48,765 nt of DNA from Paenibacillus sp. (GCA_031254035.1 JAIRVF010000035.1:1-48765), one strand, 5' to 3'. Shown: positions 1-8,726, numbered from the stretch's first letter. Translations and numbers: made by a program. Notes: generated by a model not told the origin, from the sequence alone.

Positions 1-844
1 AAAAAGCGGTCAAGTGATCTTCTTGAGGGCTTCTTCCATCTATGAAATTCTACATTCGGGATAAAGGGTTATTAAACTATGATCTGGCGTTTCACCCATC
101 CAATAGAGCGAAGAGCCCAATTTTTTTAATCCTAGCAACACAAATCCTCTTCTGTAATATTTTTGTATTAATTCATATTTTATATATATATTAAATTTAA
201 TGAAATAGTAAAAAGGTACCAGTCTGAACTTTTTTTAATCTGGATTTTGCAAAATTTGATTCCTACTGCTGACGAGCTAAACCGTTTCGCTCTAATCGCA
301 TCGTTAAAAGGATTGCGCCCTCTCAAACAACTGTCAAATGAAGAATAAGAACAAGATGACTCGAATGACATTTGCAACGTATTTACGAGAGATATGAGTA
401 AGACAATGGGCCTTCTGGAGTCGTGCACCGACGAAGAGATAAAAACAAGCCGGATTCTCCTTAACGTACGGATATCCGGCTTGTTTGAATAAATTTTCGC
501 TTAGCGTACGTTTTCCGCGTTTTGTTGTCGGTACCCCTTAAAATAGCCTAACTCCCTCATAAAGAACGTCTCTATCCGGACAAAATGAAAAGCAGCTGCG
601 CTGCAATCTCTAAAAAAAAGAAAATGCAGATCAACTGCTAGGTATATTTGAGCATTAATTTTTGGCCAACTTGTTTAAAGTCTTTCTATATTCTTTAGAT
701 GCTTCCTTTGCCAGTTTCAAGGGGTACAGTTTACAATGGGAGTCTTCTTTTTTATGATTTTCCCGTGCCAGGTTCACCTAAGAATGTAATATCACAATTT
801 AGCAAACAATTTTCAATATTTCCGGATATTAAGAAAATAATTTT
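1..844. other. Gene-poor upstream region
   Basis: No confident gene is seen. The stretch is AT-rich. Two short open frames on the plus strand read like protein but lack a ribosome binding site: 42-194 (50 codons, ends hydrophobic) and roughly 190-347 (no ATG, ending LKQLSNEE then stop). They may be remnants of a decayed gene. The minus-strand frame over 180-428 overlaps these and has no Shine-Dalgarno site, so it is not called. Confidence 0.4.
443..486. terminator. Perfect 13-bp hairpin, probable terminator
   Basis: The arms 443-455 and 474-486 are perfect inverted complements (AAACAAGCCGGAT and ATCCGGCTTGTTT) around an 18-nt loop. The A-rich left flank and T-rich right end let it work as a terminator on either strand. 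No neighbouring gene ends here, so it may belong to a lost gene. Confidence 0.6.
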
Positions 845-860
845 CTAAAAGCGTTTACAA
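845..860 (-). promoter_or_regulatory. Candidate CcpA (cre) site
   Basis: The complementary strand reads TTGTAAACGCTTTTAG, which matches 14 of 16 positions of the Bacillus cre consensus WTGNAARCGNWWWCAW. It lies 68 bp upstream of the FAD oxidoreductase start. This would place the locus under carbon catabolite control; that role is inference from sequence match and position. Confidence 0.55.
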
Positions 861-927
861 ACCAAATTTTATTTGTTAGCCTTAAGGCATTAATAGGAAT
901 TTACTTCTTGGAAAAGGAGCGAAAAAC

Positions 928-2277
928 ATGCAGCAGTATGACGTAGTTGTAATGGGCGGAGGCATTTCCGGGGCTATGGCGGCTATCGCCGCATCCAAAA
1001 CCGGGGCGAAAACGCTGATGATCGAGTCCCACGGTTTTCTTGGCGGCACGCTGACCGCAAACGGCGTTGGTCCGATGATGACCTTCCATGCTGGCGAGAA
1101 ACAAGTCATTCAAGGCTTCACCGGGGAGCTGATCGAGCGTTTGAAGCAGTTGGGCAAATCCCCCGGGCATATTTTCGATACAGTAGGTTTTACATATTCA
1201 GTTACCCCTTTTGACGCCGAGGCGATGAAACATGAACTTGAGCTGATGGTCACGGAAGCTGGTGGCGAAATTTTATATCATACGATGCTGGCAAGCGTTT
1301 ATACGGAAAATGGCCGGATTACAGGCATACAGGTATGCAATAAATCCGGGCTCAGCGACATCCAAGCTTCAGTCTTTATCGATGCGACGGGAGACGGTGA
1401 CCTCTCGGCTCTTGCCGGAGTGGAATACACAAAAGGCCGCGAATCCGACGGTGCAACACAGCCGATGACCCTGAAAATGAAAATGTACAACGTCGACATT
1501 CCCAAGGTCAAGGAATATATTCACAGCCATCCGGAGGATTTTCCGCTTTATAACGGGGACACCTCCATTATCGAGAAATCCCCCCGCCTTTCGGTCGGCG
1601 GATTCGATAGCCTGTTTCGAAAAGCCAAAGAACGAGGCGAAATTTCCATTCCGCGCGAAAATATTTTGTTCTTCGAAACCAATAACCCGGGTGAGGTCAT
1701 TCTAAACACCACCCGAATTATCGGGTATGACGCAACTGACGCGCACAGTCTAAGCCAGGCGGAAGTGGAAGGCCGCAAGCAGTGCCGCGAGCTTGAGCTT
1801 TTTGTCCGTAAATACATTCCAGGGTTCGAAAATGCAGTTGTTGAGTCTACCGGACCAAGCATCGGCGTTCGCGGCTCGCGCCAGATCAAAGGAATCTACA
1901 CGCTGACCGCAGAGGATATTTTAGAGCAGCGCCTGCTTGAAGATACCATCGCCCACTCCGGTTATCCGATCGATATCCACAGCCCGGACGGCGAAGGCAC
2001 CAAACATCAAAAGTTGGAATGGGGCGGCGTATACAGCATACCGTATTCCTGCATGATTACTGGCTCCGTGAATAACCTGATCGTCATCGGCCGCTGCATC
2101 TCGGCTACCTTCGAAGCGCAGGCTGCAATGAGAACCACGCCAACAACGGGCGCTATCGGTCACGGCGGCGGGGTTGCGGCAGCACTCGCGGCGCTCGAGG
2201 ATAAAAACGTACAGGACATCGACATCAAGAAAGTGCAGACCATTTTAAAAGAGCAAGGAGCTTACCTGGAAGTTTAA
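928..2277 (+). CDS. FAD-dependent oxidoreductase (FAD_oxidored family)
   Basis: A 449-residue flavoprotein. The N-terminus (YDVVVMGGGISGAMAAIAA) is a Rossmann dinucleotide-binding GxGxxG motif, followed about 20 residues later by the acidic end of the second strand (LMIESHGFLGG). A second FAD contact, FIDATGDGDLSALAG near residues 150-165, and a C-terminal GRCISATFEAQAAMRTTPTTGAIGH-type segment are typical of the FAD_oxidored family found in catabolic operons. Start ATG 928 follows AAAAGGAG with good spacing. It is first in a likely operon, with the permease starting 32 bp downstream. The substrate is unknown; an oxidation step in hydroxy-acid or cyclic-amide breakdown is a guess from the neighbours. 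Confidence 0.85.
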   Translation: MQQYDVVVMGGGISGAMAAIAASKTGAKTLMIESHGFLGGTLTANGVGPMMTFHAGEKQVIQGFTGELIERLKQLGKSPGHIFDTVGFTYSVTPFDAEAMKHELELMVTEAGGEILYHTMLASVYTENGRITGIQVCNKSGLSDIQASVFIDATGDGDLSALAGVEYTKGRESDGATQPMTLKMKMYNVDIPKVKEYIHSHPEDFPLYNGDTSIIEKSPRLSVGGFDSLFRKAKERGEISIPRENILFFETNNPGEVILNTTRIIGYDATDAHSLSQAEVEGRKQCRELELFVRKYIPGFENAVVESTGPSIGVRGSRQIKGIYTLTAEDILEQRLLEDTIAHSGYPIDIHSPDGEGTKHQKLEWGGVYSIPYSCMITGSVNNLIVIGRCISATFEAQAAMRTTPTTGAIGHGGGVAAALAALEDKNVQDIDIKKVQTILKEQGAYLEV

Positions 2278-2309
2278 GAGATCAGCCCATTTAGAGAGGG
2301 GAAATTCTT

Positions 2310-3602
2310 GTGTCAACGACAATGTGGTTCCAAGCCATCGGTATTTTGCTCGTGTTTCTGGTGTTTGTAGGTCTCATGATGGCACGCAAGCTGCCAACCA
2401 TTCTGGCTCTGCCCTGCATGGCGATTCTGTTCGCCATTATCGCAGGCGTACCGCTGCTATCGAATGATCCGGAGACGACCTCCATCGCCAAAACCATCCT
2501 GGCAGGTGGCTCCATGAAGTTATCCGGCGCCATCGCAGGCCTCATTTTTGGCGCCTGGTTCGGCCAGATCCTGAACAAAGTCGGCATTACCAAATCCATT
2601 ATTCGCAAGGCAGCCGAATTGGCTGGCGATAAACCCGTACTTATAGCTATTCTCTTTTTTATTACCGCATCCATCATTTTTTCGGCGGCAGGCGGACTTG
2701 GTATGGTTATCCTGGTCGGCACGATCGTCATCCCGATCATGCTGACAGCAGGCATTTCCCAATTCGTCGCTTCCATCGTTGTTCTGCTGGCCGTAGGGGT
2801 CGGCTCTCTCTTCAACGTGTCCAACTGGGCCATTTATGTCGATGTGCTGGGTCTCTCTGTCGATAAAATTGCAAACTACACCCTAGTTGTAGCCGCGCCA
2901 CTCACCGTAATTTCGCTGATTATGATTGTGTTTTATATCAAAAAAGACGGCAAAGGCCGCAAAGCATGGGCTATGCCAGCTGCTACTCCCGGCGATAACA
3001 AAAAGGTTCCTGCGATTTCGCTAATCAGCCCGCTGGTGCCGGTTCTTCTCGTCTTCATTTTCAAAATCGATATTGTTCCGGCCGTTATCGCCGGCGCTAT
3101 CGTAACCATTCTGCTCACCTGGCCTAAACGTCCGGTCCATATCCTCTCCAGCGCGCTGGTGGAAGGCATTCAGGACGTCGCTGGCGCCATGGGGCTTATG
3201 ATCGGCATCGGCATCCTACTCAGCTCCGTCATGTCACCGCAGGTATCGGCCGTCATCTCGCCGCTAATCGAATCCGTGCTGCCTGGCAGCCCGCTTCCGT
3301 ACATTTTGTTCTTCACGATTTTGTCGCCGCTTGCGATCTACCGTGGACCACTGAACGTATGGGGTCTTGGCAGTGGCATCGCCGCCCTGTTCGTATCTGC
3401 TGGCATGACGCCGGTGGCCGCAATGCTCGCTTTGCGCGCAGTCAGCAACGTACAGTCCGTATCCGATCCTACGAACTCGCATAACGTATGGGTGGCCGAT
3501 TTTACGAAAAGCGATATCAATGAAATTTTGAAAAAGACGCTGCCATGGACGATGGCCTCTGTCCTGATCGCGGTCGTTATTGGAGCATTCATGGTATTTT
3601 AA
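2310..3602 (+). CDS. Multi-spanning permease, GntP/citrate-transporter-like
   Basis: A 430-residue integral membrane protein with about 11-12 hydrophobic segments and short loops, consistent with an ion-coupled organic-anion carrier of the GntP or IT superfamily type. Internal glycine-rich segments (AAGGLGMVILVG around residues 130-140, and WGLGSGIAALF in the second half) and the polar SVSDPTNSHN stretch before the last helix resemble re-entrant substrate loops of such carriers. Start GTG 2310 lies 8 nt after AGAGGGG. It probably imports the substrate processed by the flanking oxidoreductase and hydantoinase-like enzymes. The exact family and substrate cannot be fixed by eye. Confidence 0.75.
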   Translation: MSTTMWFQAIGILLVFLVFVGLMMARKLPTILALPCMAILFAIIAGVPLLSNDPETTSIAKTILAGGSMKLSGAIAGLIFGAWFGQILNKVGITKSIIRKAAELAGDKPVLIAILFFITASIIFSAAGGLGMVILVGTIVIPIMLTAGISQFVASIVVLLAVGVGSLFNVSNWAIYVDVLGLSVDKIANYTLVVAAPLTVISLIMIVFYIKKDGKGRKAWAMPAATPGDNKKVPAISLISPLVPVLLVFIFKIDIVPAVIAGAIVTILLTWPKRPVHILSSALVEGIQDVAGAMGLMIGIGILLSSVMSPQVSAVISPLIESVLPGSPLPYILFFTILSPLAIYRGPLNVWGLGSGIAALFVSAGMTPVAAMLALRAVSNVQSVSDPTNSHNVWVADFTKSDINEILKKTLPWTMASVLIAVVIGAFMVF

Positions 3603-3683
3603 CCGTCTTGTAACAACCGAGCACAAGCAAACCTTTGAACAGTAATCAGAAAAATCTACTTATATAGTTGAACTAATGATCGA

Positions 3684-3781
3684 GGCTGTTGATAAAGCTC
3701 ATGTGTATCTCTAGCGGCTGTTGATAAAGCCCATCTGTATCTCTATAGTGGCTGTTAATAAAGCTCATGTATATCTCTAAC
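3684..3781. repeat. Three tandem ~33-bp units
   Basis: Units start at 3684, 3716 and 3750, each beginning GGCTGTT(G/A)ATAAAGC and ending TATCTCTA. They differ by a few substitutions and small indels. The third unit runs directly into the 50-bp-phased array at 3777. Confidence 0.8.
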
Positions 3782-4059
3782 GAAACTACAGAGCGTTATT
3801 GCCTCAAAAACAGGAGCGAATTAAATCTAACGAATCTACAGAGCGTTATTTGGATGAAAACAGGCTTAGATGGCACTAATTTAGCGTAATAGAGATACCC
3901 ATTTTCGTTAGAATTTCAAAAAGCCCTTTTTGCTGCAATTAGCGATACCGAGTTTCGTTAGAACTTCCAAAAGACCTTTTGCTGCAATTAGCGATACCGA
4001 GTTTCGTTAGAACTTCCAAAAGGCCTTTTGCTGCAATTAGCGATATCACGTTTCGTTAG
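3777..4059. repeat. 50-bp-phased head-to-head repeat array A (TAACGAAACT family)
   Basis: Two forward cores of the form CTAACGAA(A/T)CTACAGAGCG start about 50 bp apart (TAA at 3778 and 3828). After a centre at about 3851-3890 come inverted cores ending in TTCGTTAG at 3904, 3954, 4003 and 4052 (spacing 50, 49, 49). Each core can fold as a small TAACG...CGTTA-type hairpin, and the inverted units carry CAAAAG/CTTTTG between cores. It fills the gap between the permease and the hydantoinase gene; no gene is seen in 3603-4227. Confidence 0.85.
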
Positions 4060-4227
4060 AGATGAATCCAGCCGTTCAAGCGGAACATTTTCACTCGGCT
4101 GCCTTCATCCTTAAAATCATTCGCTCAACATCAACTTATACAGAAAACCGGGCACAAGGGCCCTGCGAAGAACTTAAAGAAAGCTCCAGCAGAAGGTCCT
4201 TTGCCCGTCATCAGTAGGAGGAACATT

Positions 4228-6372
4228 ATGGGGAGAACAAAAGTAAGGGTTGGCATTGACGTTGGCGGTACGTTTACCGACGCGGCTCTCATCGACAATG
4301 AAACATTTGAAGTCATCGAAAAAATGAAAATCCCGACCACTCACCATGACCCGGACGGCGTGGCGAAAGGGATCGTGCAAATACTGGATCGCATTCTAAG
4401 CAGCAAAAGCATCCATCCCGAAGATGTAACTTTCATCGCGCACGGAACAACTCAGGCAACCAATGCCCTTCTGGAGGGTGACGTTGCCCGCATCGGCATC
4501 ATTGGCATGGGTTCAGGCATTGACGGCCTCAGCGCCCGCTCCGAATCTAATCCGGGAGATATCGAGCTGGCACCGGGCAAATATTTGCATACTTTTCATA
4601 CGTATCTGGACTCCAAAAACATGACGGATGAGCAAATCAACACCGCTATCGATGAATTGGCTGCTCAAGGAGCCGAAGTCATCGTCGCTTCCGAAGCTTA
4701 CAGCGTGGATGATCCAGCCAATGAGCTGCGTGTCGTAGAGCTTGCGAACCGCAAAGGCTTGTACGCCACGGGTGGACATGAGATCAGCCAACTGTACGGA
4801 TTGAAGACGCGGACACGCACAGCCGTGATCAACGCATCCCTCATCCCGAAGATGATGGAGACCGCAAATATGACGGAAAAGTCCGTCAAAAATGCCAACA
4901 TCCAGTCGCAGCTAATGATTATGCGATGCGATGGCGGCGTCATGAGCATCGACGAGGTGCGCAAGCGCCCGATCCTGACGATGCTGTCCGGACTAGCTGC
5001 AGGGGTTGCCGGGGCGCTGATGTACGAGAAAATCTCCGACGGTATCTTCTTTGAGGTCGGTGGTACCAGCGTCGACATCTCCGTTATTAAAAACGGTAAA
5101 GTCATGATCAAAAATGCCGAGGTCGGCGGCCACCGCACCTATCTGCAATCCTTGGATGTGCGCACACTTGGCATCGCTGGCGGCAGCATGATCAAAGTAG
5201 CTGGAGGAAAAATCACAGATGTCGGACCACGCAGCGCGCATATTGCAGGCAAAGAATACGAAGCCTTCGCGCCAGCCGAAAATATGGTGGACCCGAAAGT
5301 GAAATTCATCAGCCCGCGTGAAGGCGACCCTGCTGAATACATCATCTTCGAATGTGCCGGGGGCAAGGAATATTCGTATACGTTGGCCGGGGCGGCCAAT
5401 ATCTTGAATTACATTCCTGAAGGCGATTATGCCAAAGGAAATACCGAAGCGGCGTTGAAAGCCTGGCAGGCGCTGGCGGATCATGTTGGACTAAGTGTGG
5501 AAGAAGCCGCCAGACAGGTGATGAATATCGCCATCGATAAAACGATGAAGACCGTTAACGAAATGATCGAAGACTATGAGCTGGACCGGAGCTTCGTTAC
5601 TCTGGTGGGTGGCGGCGGCAGTGGCGCGGTGCTTGTGCCGGCCATGGCGGAGCGCGAAGGATTCAAATCCCAAATTGCCAACAATGCACCATATGTTTCA
5701 ACGATCGGCGTGGCACTTGCCATGGTCAAAGAACAGCTGGAGCGGACCGTCGTCAATCCAACCGATGAGGATATCAAGCGCATCCGTGCCGATATTATCG
5801 AACGTATCGTACAATCCGGCGCTACCGAGGATACCGTGGAAGTAACGATCGAAATCGACAGCCAGAAAAATATTCTCCGCGCCGTAGCAACCGGCTCCAC
5901 CGAACTGCGTTCCAAGGATCTGGCCCAGGAAGCGATGTCCGAGGAAGACATGCAAACCATCGCTGCCAGCTCTATCGACCAGCCGGTGGAATCGACCATA
6001 CTCGCTGTGCAAACCGGACGTTGGAGCCTATTTGCCAGCGAGAGCGTCAAGAAGTCGTTTTTCGGACTGCTGAAGAAAAAATCCAATGCCGTCAGCGTTC
6101 TGGACCGCGAAGGCGTCGTCCGCTTCAAGAAAAACAATGTTTACTATACAAAGCTCAGCAAATCAGCGCAAGAAGCGTTAAGCTCGTTTTTGGACGATAA
6201 CACCATTTATTCCGACGCCAATGCCACGATTCCGAAGGTATTTGTCTTTTACAAGGAAAAGATGCTGGATCTAACCGGCATGCAGACCAAAGAGCAGCTT
6301 TTGTCCATCCTAGAAATCGAAACCGAGATGCTCGCAGCACAAGACGAAATGCTGGTAGTGGCTTATCAGTAG
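4228..6372 (+). CDS. Hydantoinase/oxoprolinase family protein (HyuA-like)
   Basis: A 714-residue protein of the ATP-dependent hydantoinase/5-oxoprolinase family. The N-terminal domain opens with GIDVGGTFTDA (residues 9-19), the actin-fold phosphate loop. GTTQATNALLEG follows near residue 80, and the central domain has FEVGGTSVDISV and LGIAGGSMIKV, with LVGGGGSGAVL in the C-terminal third. ATG 4228 is chosen because AGGAGGA lies just upstream; a longer frame from 4201 has no such site. Family members open cyclic amides (hydantoins, 5-oxoproline) with ATP, usually with a HyuB partner. No HyuB is present in this window. The last ~180 residues differ from the classic family, so the substrate is uncertain. 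Confidence 0.85.
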   Translation: MGRTKVRVGIDVGGTFTDAALIDNETFEVIEKMKIPTTHHDPDGVAKGIVQILDRILSSKSIHPEDVTFIAHGTTQATNALLEGDVARIGIIGMGSGIDGLSARSESNPGDIELAPGKYLHTFHTYLDSKNMTDEQINTAIDELAAQGAEVIVASEAYSVDDPANELRVVELANRKGLYATGGHEISQLYGLKTRTRTAVINASLIPKMMETANMTEKSVKNANIQSQLMIMRCDGGVMSIDEVRKRPILTMLSGLAAGVAGALMYEKISDGIFFEVGGTSVDISVIKNGKVMIKNAEVGGHRTYLQSLDVRTLGIAGGSMIKVAGGKITDVGPRSAHIAGKEYEAFAPAENMVDPKVKFISPREGDPAEYIIFECAGGKEYSYTLAGAANILNYIPEGDYAKGNTEAALKAWQALADHVGLSVEEAARQVMNIAIDKTMKTVNEMIEDYELDRSFVTLVGGGGSGAVLVPAMAEREGFKSQIANNAPYVSTIGVALAMVKEQLERTVVNPTDEDIKRIRADIIERIVQSGATEDTVEVTIEIDSQKNILRAVATGSTELRSKDLAQEAMSEEDMQTIAASSIDQPVESTILAVQTGRWSLFASESVKKSFFGLLKKKSNAVSVLDREGVVRFKKNNVYYTKLSKSAQEALSSFLDDNTIYSDANATIPKVFVFYKEKMLDLTGMQTKEQLLSILEIETEMLAAQDEMLVVAYQ

Positions 6373-6390
6373 AAGAAAACAGCTTGTCTC

Positions 6391-6785
6391 TCTAACGAAA
6401 CTACAGACCGCTATTGCCTCAAAAACAACAACAAATCGAATCTAACGAAACTACATATCGTTATTGGGGATAAAAACAGGCTCAAAGGCACTAATTAGGC
6501 TCAATAGCGATACCATGTTTCGTTAGGATCTCCGGCAGCCTTTTGTGGAGCAAATAGCGATATCCCGTTTCGTTAGAATCTTCAGCAGGTCTTTTTAGCT
6601 CATATCGCGATACTTTGTTTAGTTACAATTTTTTCAGAAGCCTTTTTAGCCATATAGCAATATCATGTTTCATTAGTTATAGGATCCTACGCTAGCCCTT
6701 TTTAGCTCATATAGCGATACTTTGTTTAATTAGTTTTAGACTCTTCAGCAGTTAGTAGCTTAATAGCAATATCACATTCGTTAAA
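6391..6785. repeat. 50-bp-phased head-to-head repeat array B (same family as array A)
   Basis: Forward cores CTAACGAAACTACA start at 6392 and 6442, exactly 50 bp apart. The centre at about 6466-6500 (AAAACAGGCT...GGCACTAATT) matches array A. Inverted cores follow at about 6521, 6571, 6621, 6671, 6728 and 6777, becoming steadily more diverged (CGTTAG, AGTTAC, CATTAG, AATTAG). It fills the gap between the hydantoinase gene and the HExxH gene; no gene is seen in it. Confidence 0.85.
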
Positions 6786-6839
6786 TTTGTTTTTAGATGA
6801 GTGGTCTTATAACTCTGAATTAACAAGGAGGACGTTTGC

Positions 6840-7529
6840 ATGCCGGTTCATACCCTTTTGCCGAACTCGCTGTCCGGGATGTCCGATGAAGTTTTGGGCT
6901 GCATGGAGCTGAAGCAGGATCCGCTTTTTCATAAGATACCGCATGCGAAAATCTCCTACTACGTGCGTGAGTCGCTTCGGGCTGGGCGCCTGGCGGCCAC
7001 GCCATACAAGGGTCTCAGCATTCGCGATCTGTGTAGGAACAACGGCCTTCATTACGAAATCACGGAAGCCTCAGGGAAATTTCATAACGTCTCTTTTCGC
7101 GCGCAGATTGATTTTGCCAAAACGCCGCCAGAGGTTATTTTGTACGCTTCCTCCCTGAAAGGGATGCAAACGGTATGCAAAGACATCCTGGGTGAGCTGT
7201 CCGGCACCGCCGAAACCGAATCCGAATCCGATCTGGATCTTCTTGTCGACATTCATTTGGCTCATGAGTTCTACCATTGGCTGGAGTATCGGGATAAGGT
7301 TTTTACGAATGAAAAACTCGAAACGATCGAGGTTTTTAAGCTGGGGCCTTTTACTAAAAAATCAAGCGTAGTGCAGTGCTGCGAGATCGCCGCGCATGCT
7401 TTTTGCAAAGAGTTGCTTGAGCTCCCCTGCCTGCCCAATTTGCTGGACTATGCATACTTGGTCAAAGAGCGACAGCTTCCGAATGATGACTTTATGCAGC
7501 AGATCGGGACTTGTAAAAAATGGATATAA
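6840..7529 (+). CDS. Unknown protein with HExxH metallopeptidase-like motif
   Basis: A 229-residue soluble protein that I do not recognise as a named family. Residues 142-146 are HEFYH, a zincin HExxH motif inside AHEFYHWLEY. A glutamate in CCEIAAHAF at residue 182 lies 36 positions downstream, placed as a third zinc ligand would be in gluzincin-like enzymes. There is no signal peptide and no membrane helix. ATG 6840 follows AAGGAGGA. It sits between the hydantoinase-like gene and the RpiR regulator, ending about 100 bp before the latter. A role as a peptidase or amidase acting with the locus is possible but unproven; the motif could also be structural. Confidence 0.7.
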   Translation: MPVHTLLPNSLSGMSDEVLGCMELKQDPLFHKIPHAKISYYVRESLRAGRLAATPYKGLSIRDLCRNNGLHYEITEASGKFHNVSFRAQIDFAKTPPEVILYASSLKGMQTVCKDILGELSGTAETESESDLDLLVDIHLAHEFYHWLEYRDKVFTNEKLETIEVFKLGPFTKKSSVVQCCEIAAHAFCKELLELPCLPNLLDYAYLVKERQLPNDDFMQQIGTCKKWI

Positions 7530-7554
7530 TGCACTCTCAATACCTTACTCGGTG

Positions 7555-7563
7555 TGATATAAT
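7555..7563 (+). promoter_or_regulatory. Extended -10 promoter for the RpiR-type gene
   Basis: TGATATAAT (TG at 7555, TATAAT 7558-7563) is a consensus extended -10 element 63 bp upstream of the regulator start. The -35 region (about 7535) is weak, as is usual for extended -10 promoters. Confidence 0.5.
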
Positions 7564-7625
7564 GGGGGAAGCTATCGGAGACCCGCCGGAGTAGTTTTTC
7601 CAGCGTTAGATCAGGAGGAGGTATC

Positions 7626-8486
7626 ATGTCTTCACAGGTTCCGGCCGTCATCGCAAAAATTGTATCGCAAACTCAAAAATTGACCTATGGTGAGAACCAG
7701 ATCGCCAATTTCGTCATACACAATCCGGATTTTATTACGCGCAACACGATTACGGCCATTGCCAATGAAATTGGTGTATCGGAAACAAGTATTAACCGGT
7801 TCTGTAAAAAAGTCGGCTTCAAGGGTTTTAACGATTTCAAGATCGCTTTTGCCCAGGACGCTTTTTACCGGGAAATGCAGGCCAAGAAAAAAGAAAGACG
7901 GGAAATCAACCCGATTGACGCGCTTGCGCTCGATTATAACGAACTGATTGTCAATACATCCGCACTTGTCACCGAAGAACAGCTCCGCCATGTGGTGGAT
8001 ATTCTGAAGGGGGCACGACGCATTTATATAATCGGCATATTCGATTCGTACCTAGCCGCCATCGCTCTGAAGAACCGTTTGTCCATCATCGGCATCATGG
8101 CTGAAGCAGTCAATGACAGCCGGGCCATGAAAATCGCCGCCGCCCAATGCGGCAAAGAAGACGCTGTCGTGGCCTTCTCCCGCTCCGGCTCGACAAAGGA
8201 AGTAGTGGACACGGTGGCGATCGCGCAGGTGAACCAGGTCAAGACGATTTCGATCACATGTTATGATTCGTCGCCGATTACGGAAAACGCAGATGTGAAC
8301 ATCATCGTGCCTGACAAAATATCGGTCAACAACAGCGCGCTTATATCCAATCACATCACGTTCCTGTTTGTTGTCGATCTGATCATGAGCATCTTCATCT
8401 CGTCGGACAAGTCCTATTTAAAGAAAAAACTCGACAGCGAAGCCGTACTGGCAAGCGATCATTCGATCACAAATTACTATCTGTAA
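7626..8486 (+). CDS. RpiR/MurR family transcriptional regulator
   Basis: A 286-residue regulator with the standard RpiR layout. An N-terminal helix-turn-helix domain (residues ~1-80) contains TITAIANEIGVSETSINRFCKKVGFKG-type helices. A C-terminal SIS (sugar isomerase) domain (~120-260) has VAFSRSGSTKEVVD as the phosphosugar-binding loop. ATG 7626 lies behind AGGAGGAGG. Such proteins sense phosphorylated sugars or related acids and usually control adjacent catabolic genes, so the likely targets are the oxidoreductase, permease and hydantoinase-like genes upstream. A terminator follows directly, closing the locus. Confidence 0.9.
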   Translation: MSSQVPAVIAKIVSQTQKLTYGENQIANFVIHNPDFITRNTITAIANEIGVSETSINRFCKKVGFKGFNDFKIAFAQDAFYREMQAKKKERREINPIDALALDYNELIVNTSALVTEEQLRHVVDILKGARRIYIIGIFDSYLAAIALKNRLSIIGIMAEAVNDSRAMKIAAAQCGKEDAVVAFSRSGSTKEVVDTVAIAQVNQVKTISITCYDSSPITENADVNIIVPDKISVNNSALISNHITFLFVVDLIMSIFISSDKSYLKKKLDSEAVLASDHSITNYYL

Positions 8487-8492
8487 ATATGC

Positions 8493-8531
8493 GCCCGTTT
8501 CCCGGATATACTCCAGGAAGCGGGCTTTTTT
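8493..8531 (+). terminator. Terminator after the RpiR-type gene
   Basis: GCCCGTTTCC (8493-8502) pairs with GGAAGCGGGC (8516-8525), with one G-T pair, and is followed by six T residues. Confidence 0.85.
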
Positions 8532-8543
8532 GCTAATAACTTG

Positions 8544-8573
8544 TTGACAGTGACTAATATGAATATGTATAAT
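8544..8573 (+). promoter_or_regulatory. Promoter of the PadR-ABC operon
   Basis: TTGACA (8544-8549) and TATAAT (8568-8573) are both consensus, with an 18-bp spacer. The operator at 8587 lies just downstream, where bound repressor would block clearance. Confidence 0.8.
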
Positions 8574-8586
8574 TTATCCAAGCTGA

Positions 8587-8604
8587 ATAACCAACATTGG
8601 ATAT
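8587..8604. promoter_or_regulatory. PadR operator 1 (imperfect 18-bp palindrome)
   Basis: ATAACCAACATTGGATAT matches the perfect palindrome at 9309-9326 at 16 of 18 positions. It sits 14 bp downstream of the -10 element, close to the expected start of transcription. Autorepression by the PadR-type protein is inferred. Confidence 0.7.
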
Positions 8605-8726
8605 CCAACTTCAAACATTAAAAGCAACTATCAAATTATCATGGTATAAATACACTAATCGAAGATAAACCACCTTTATCTACCGAAGCAATCAACGCAG
8701 CATAATCCGGAAAGGAAGTTTGAGCT

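Noticed and set aside
180..428. 82-codon frame on the minus strand
   Set aside because: No Shine-Dalgarno site and no recognisable similarity. The opposite strand reads more like protein.
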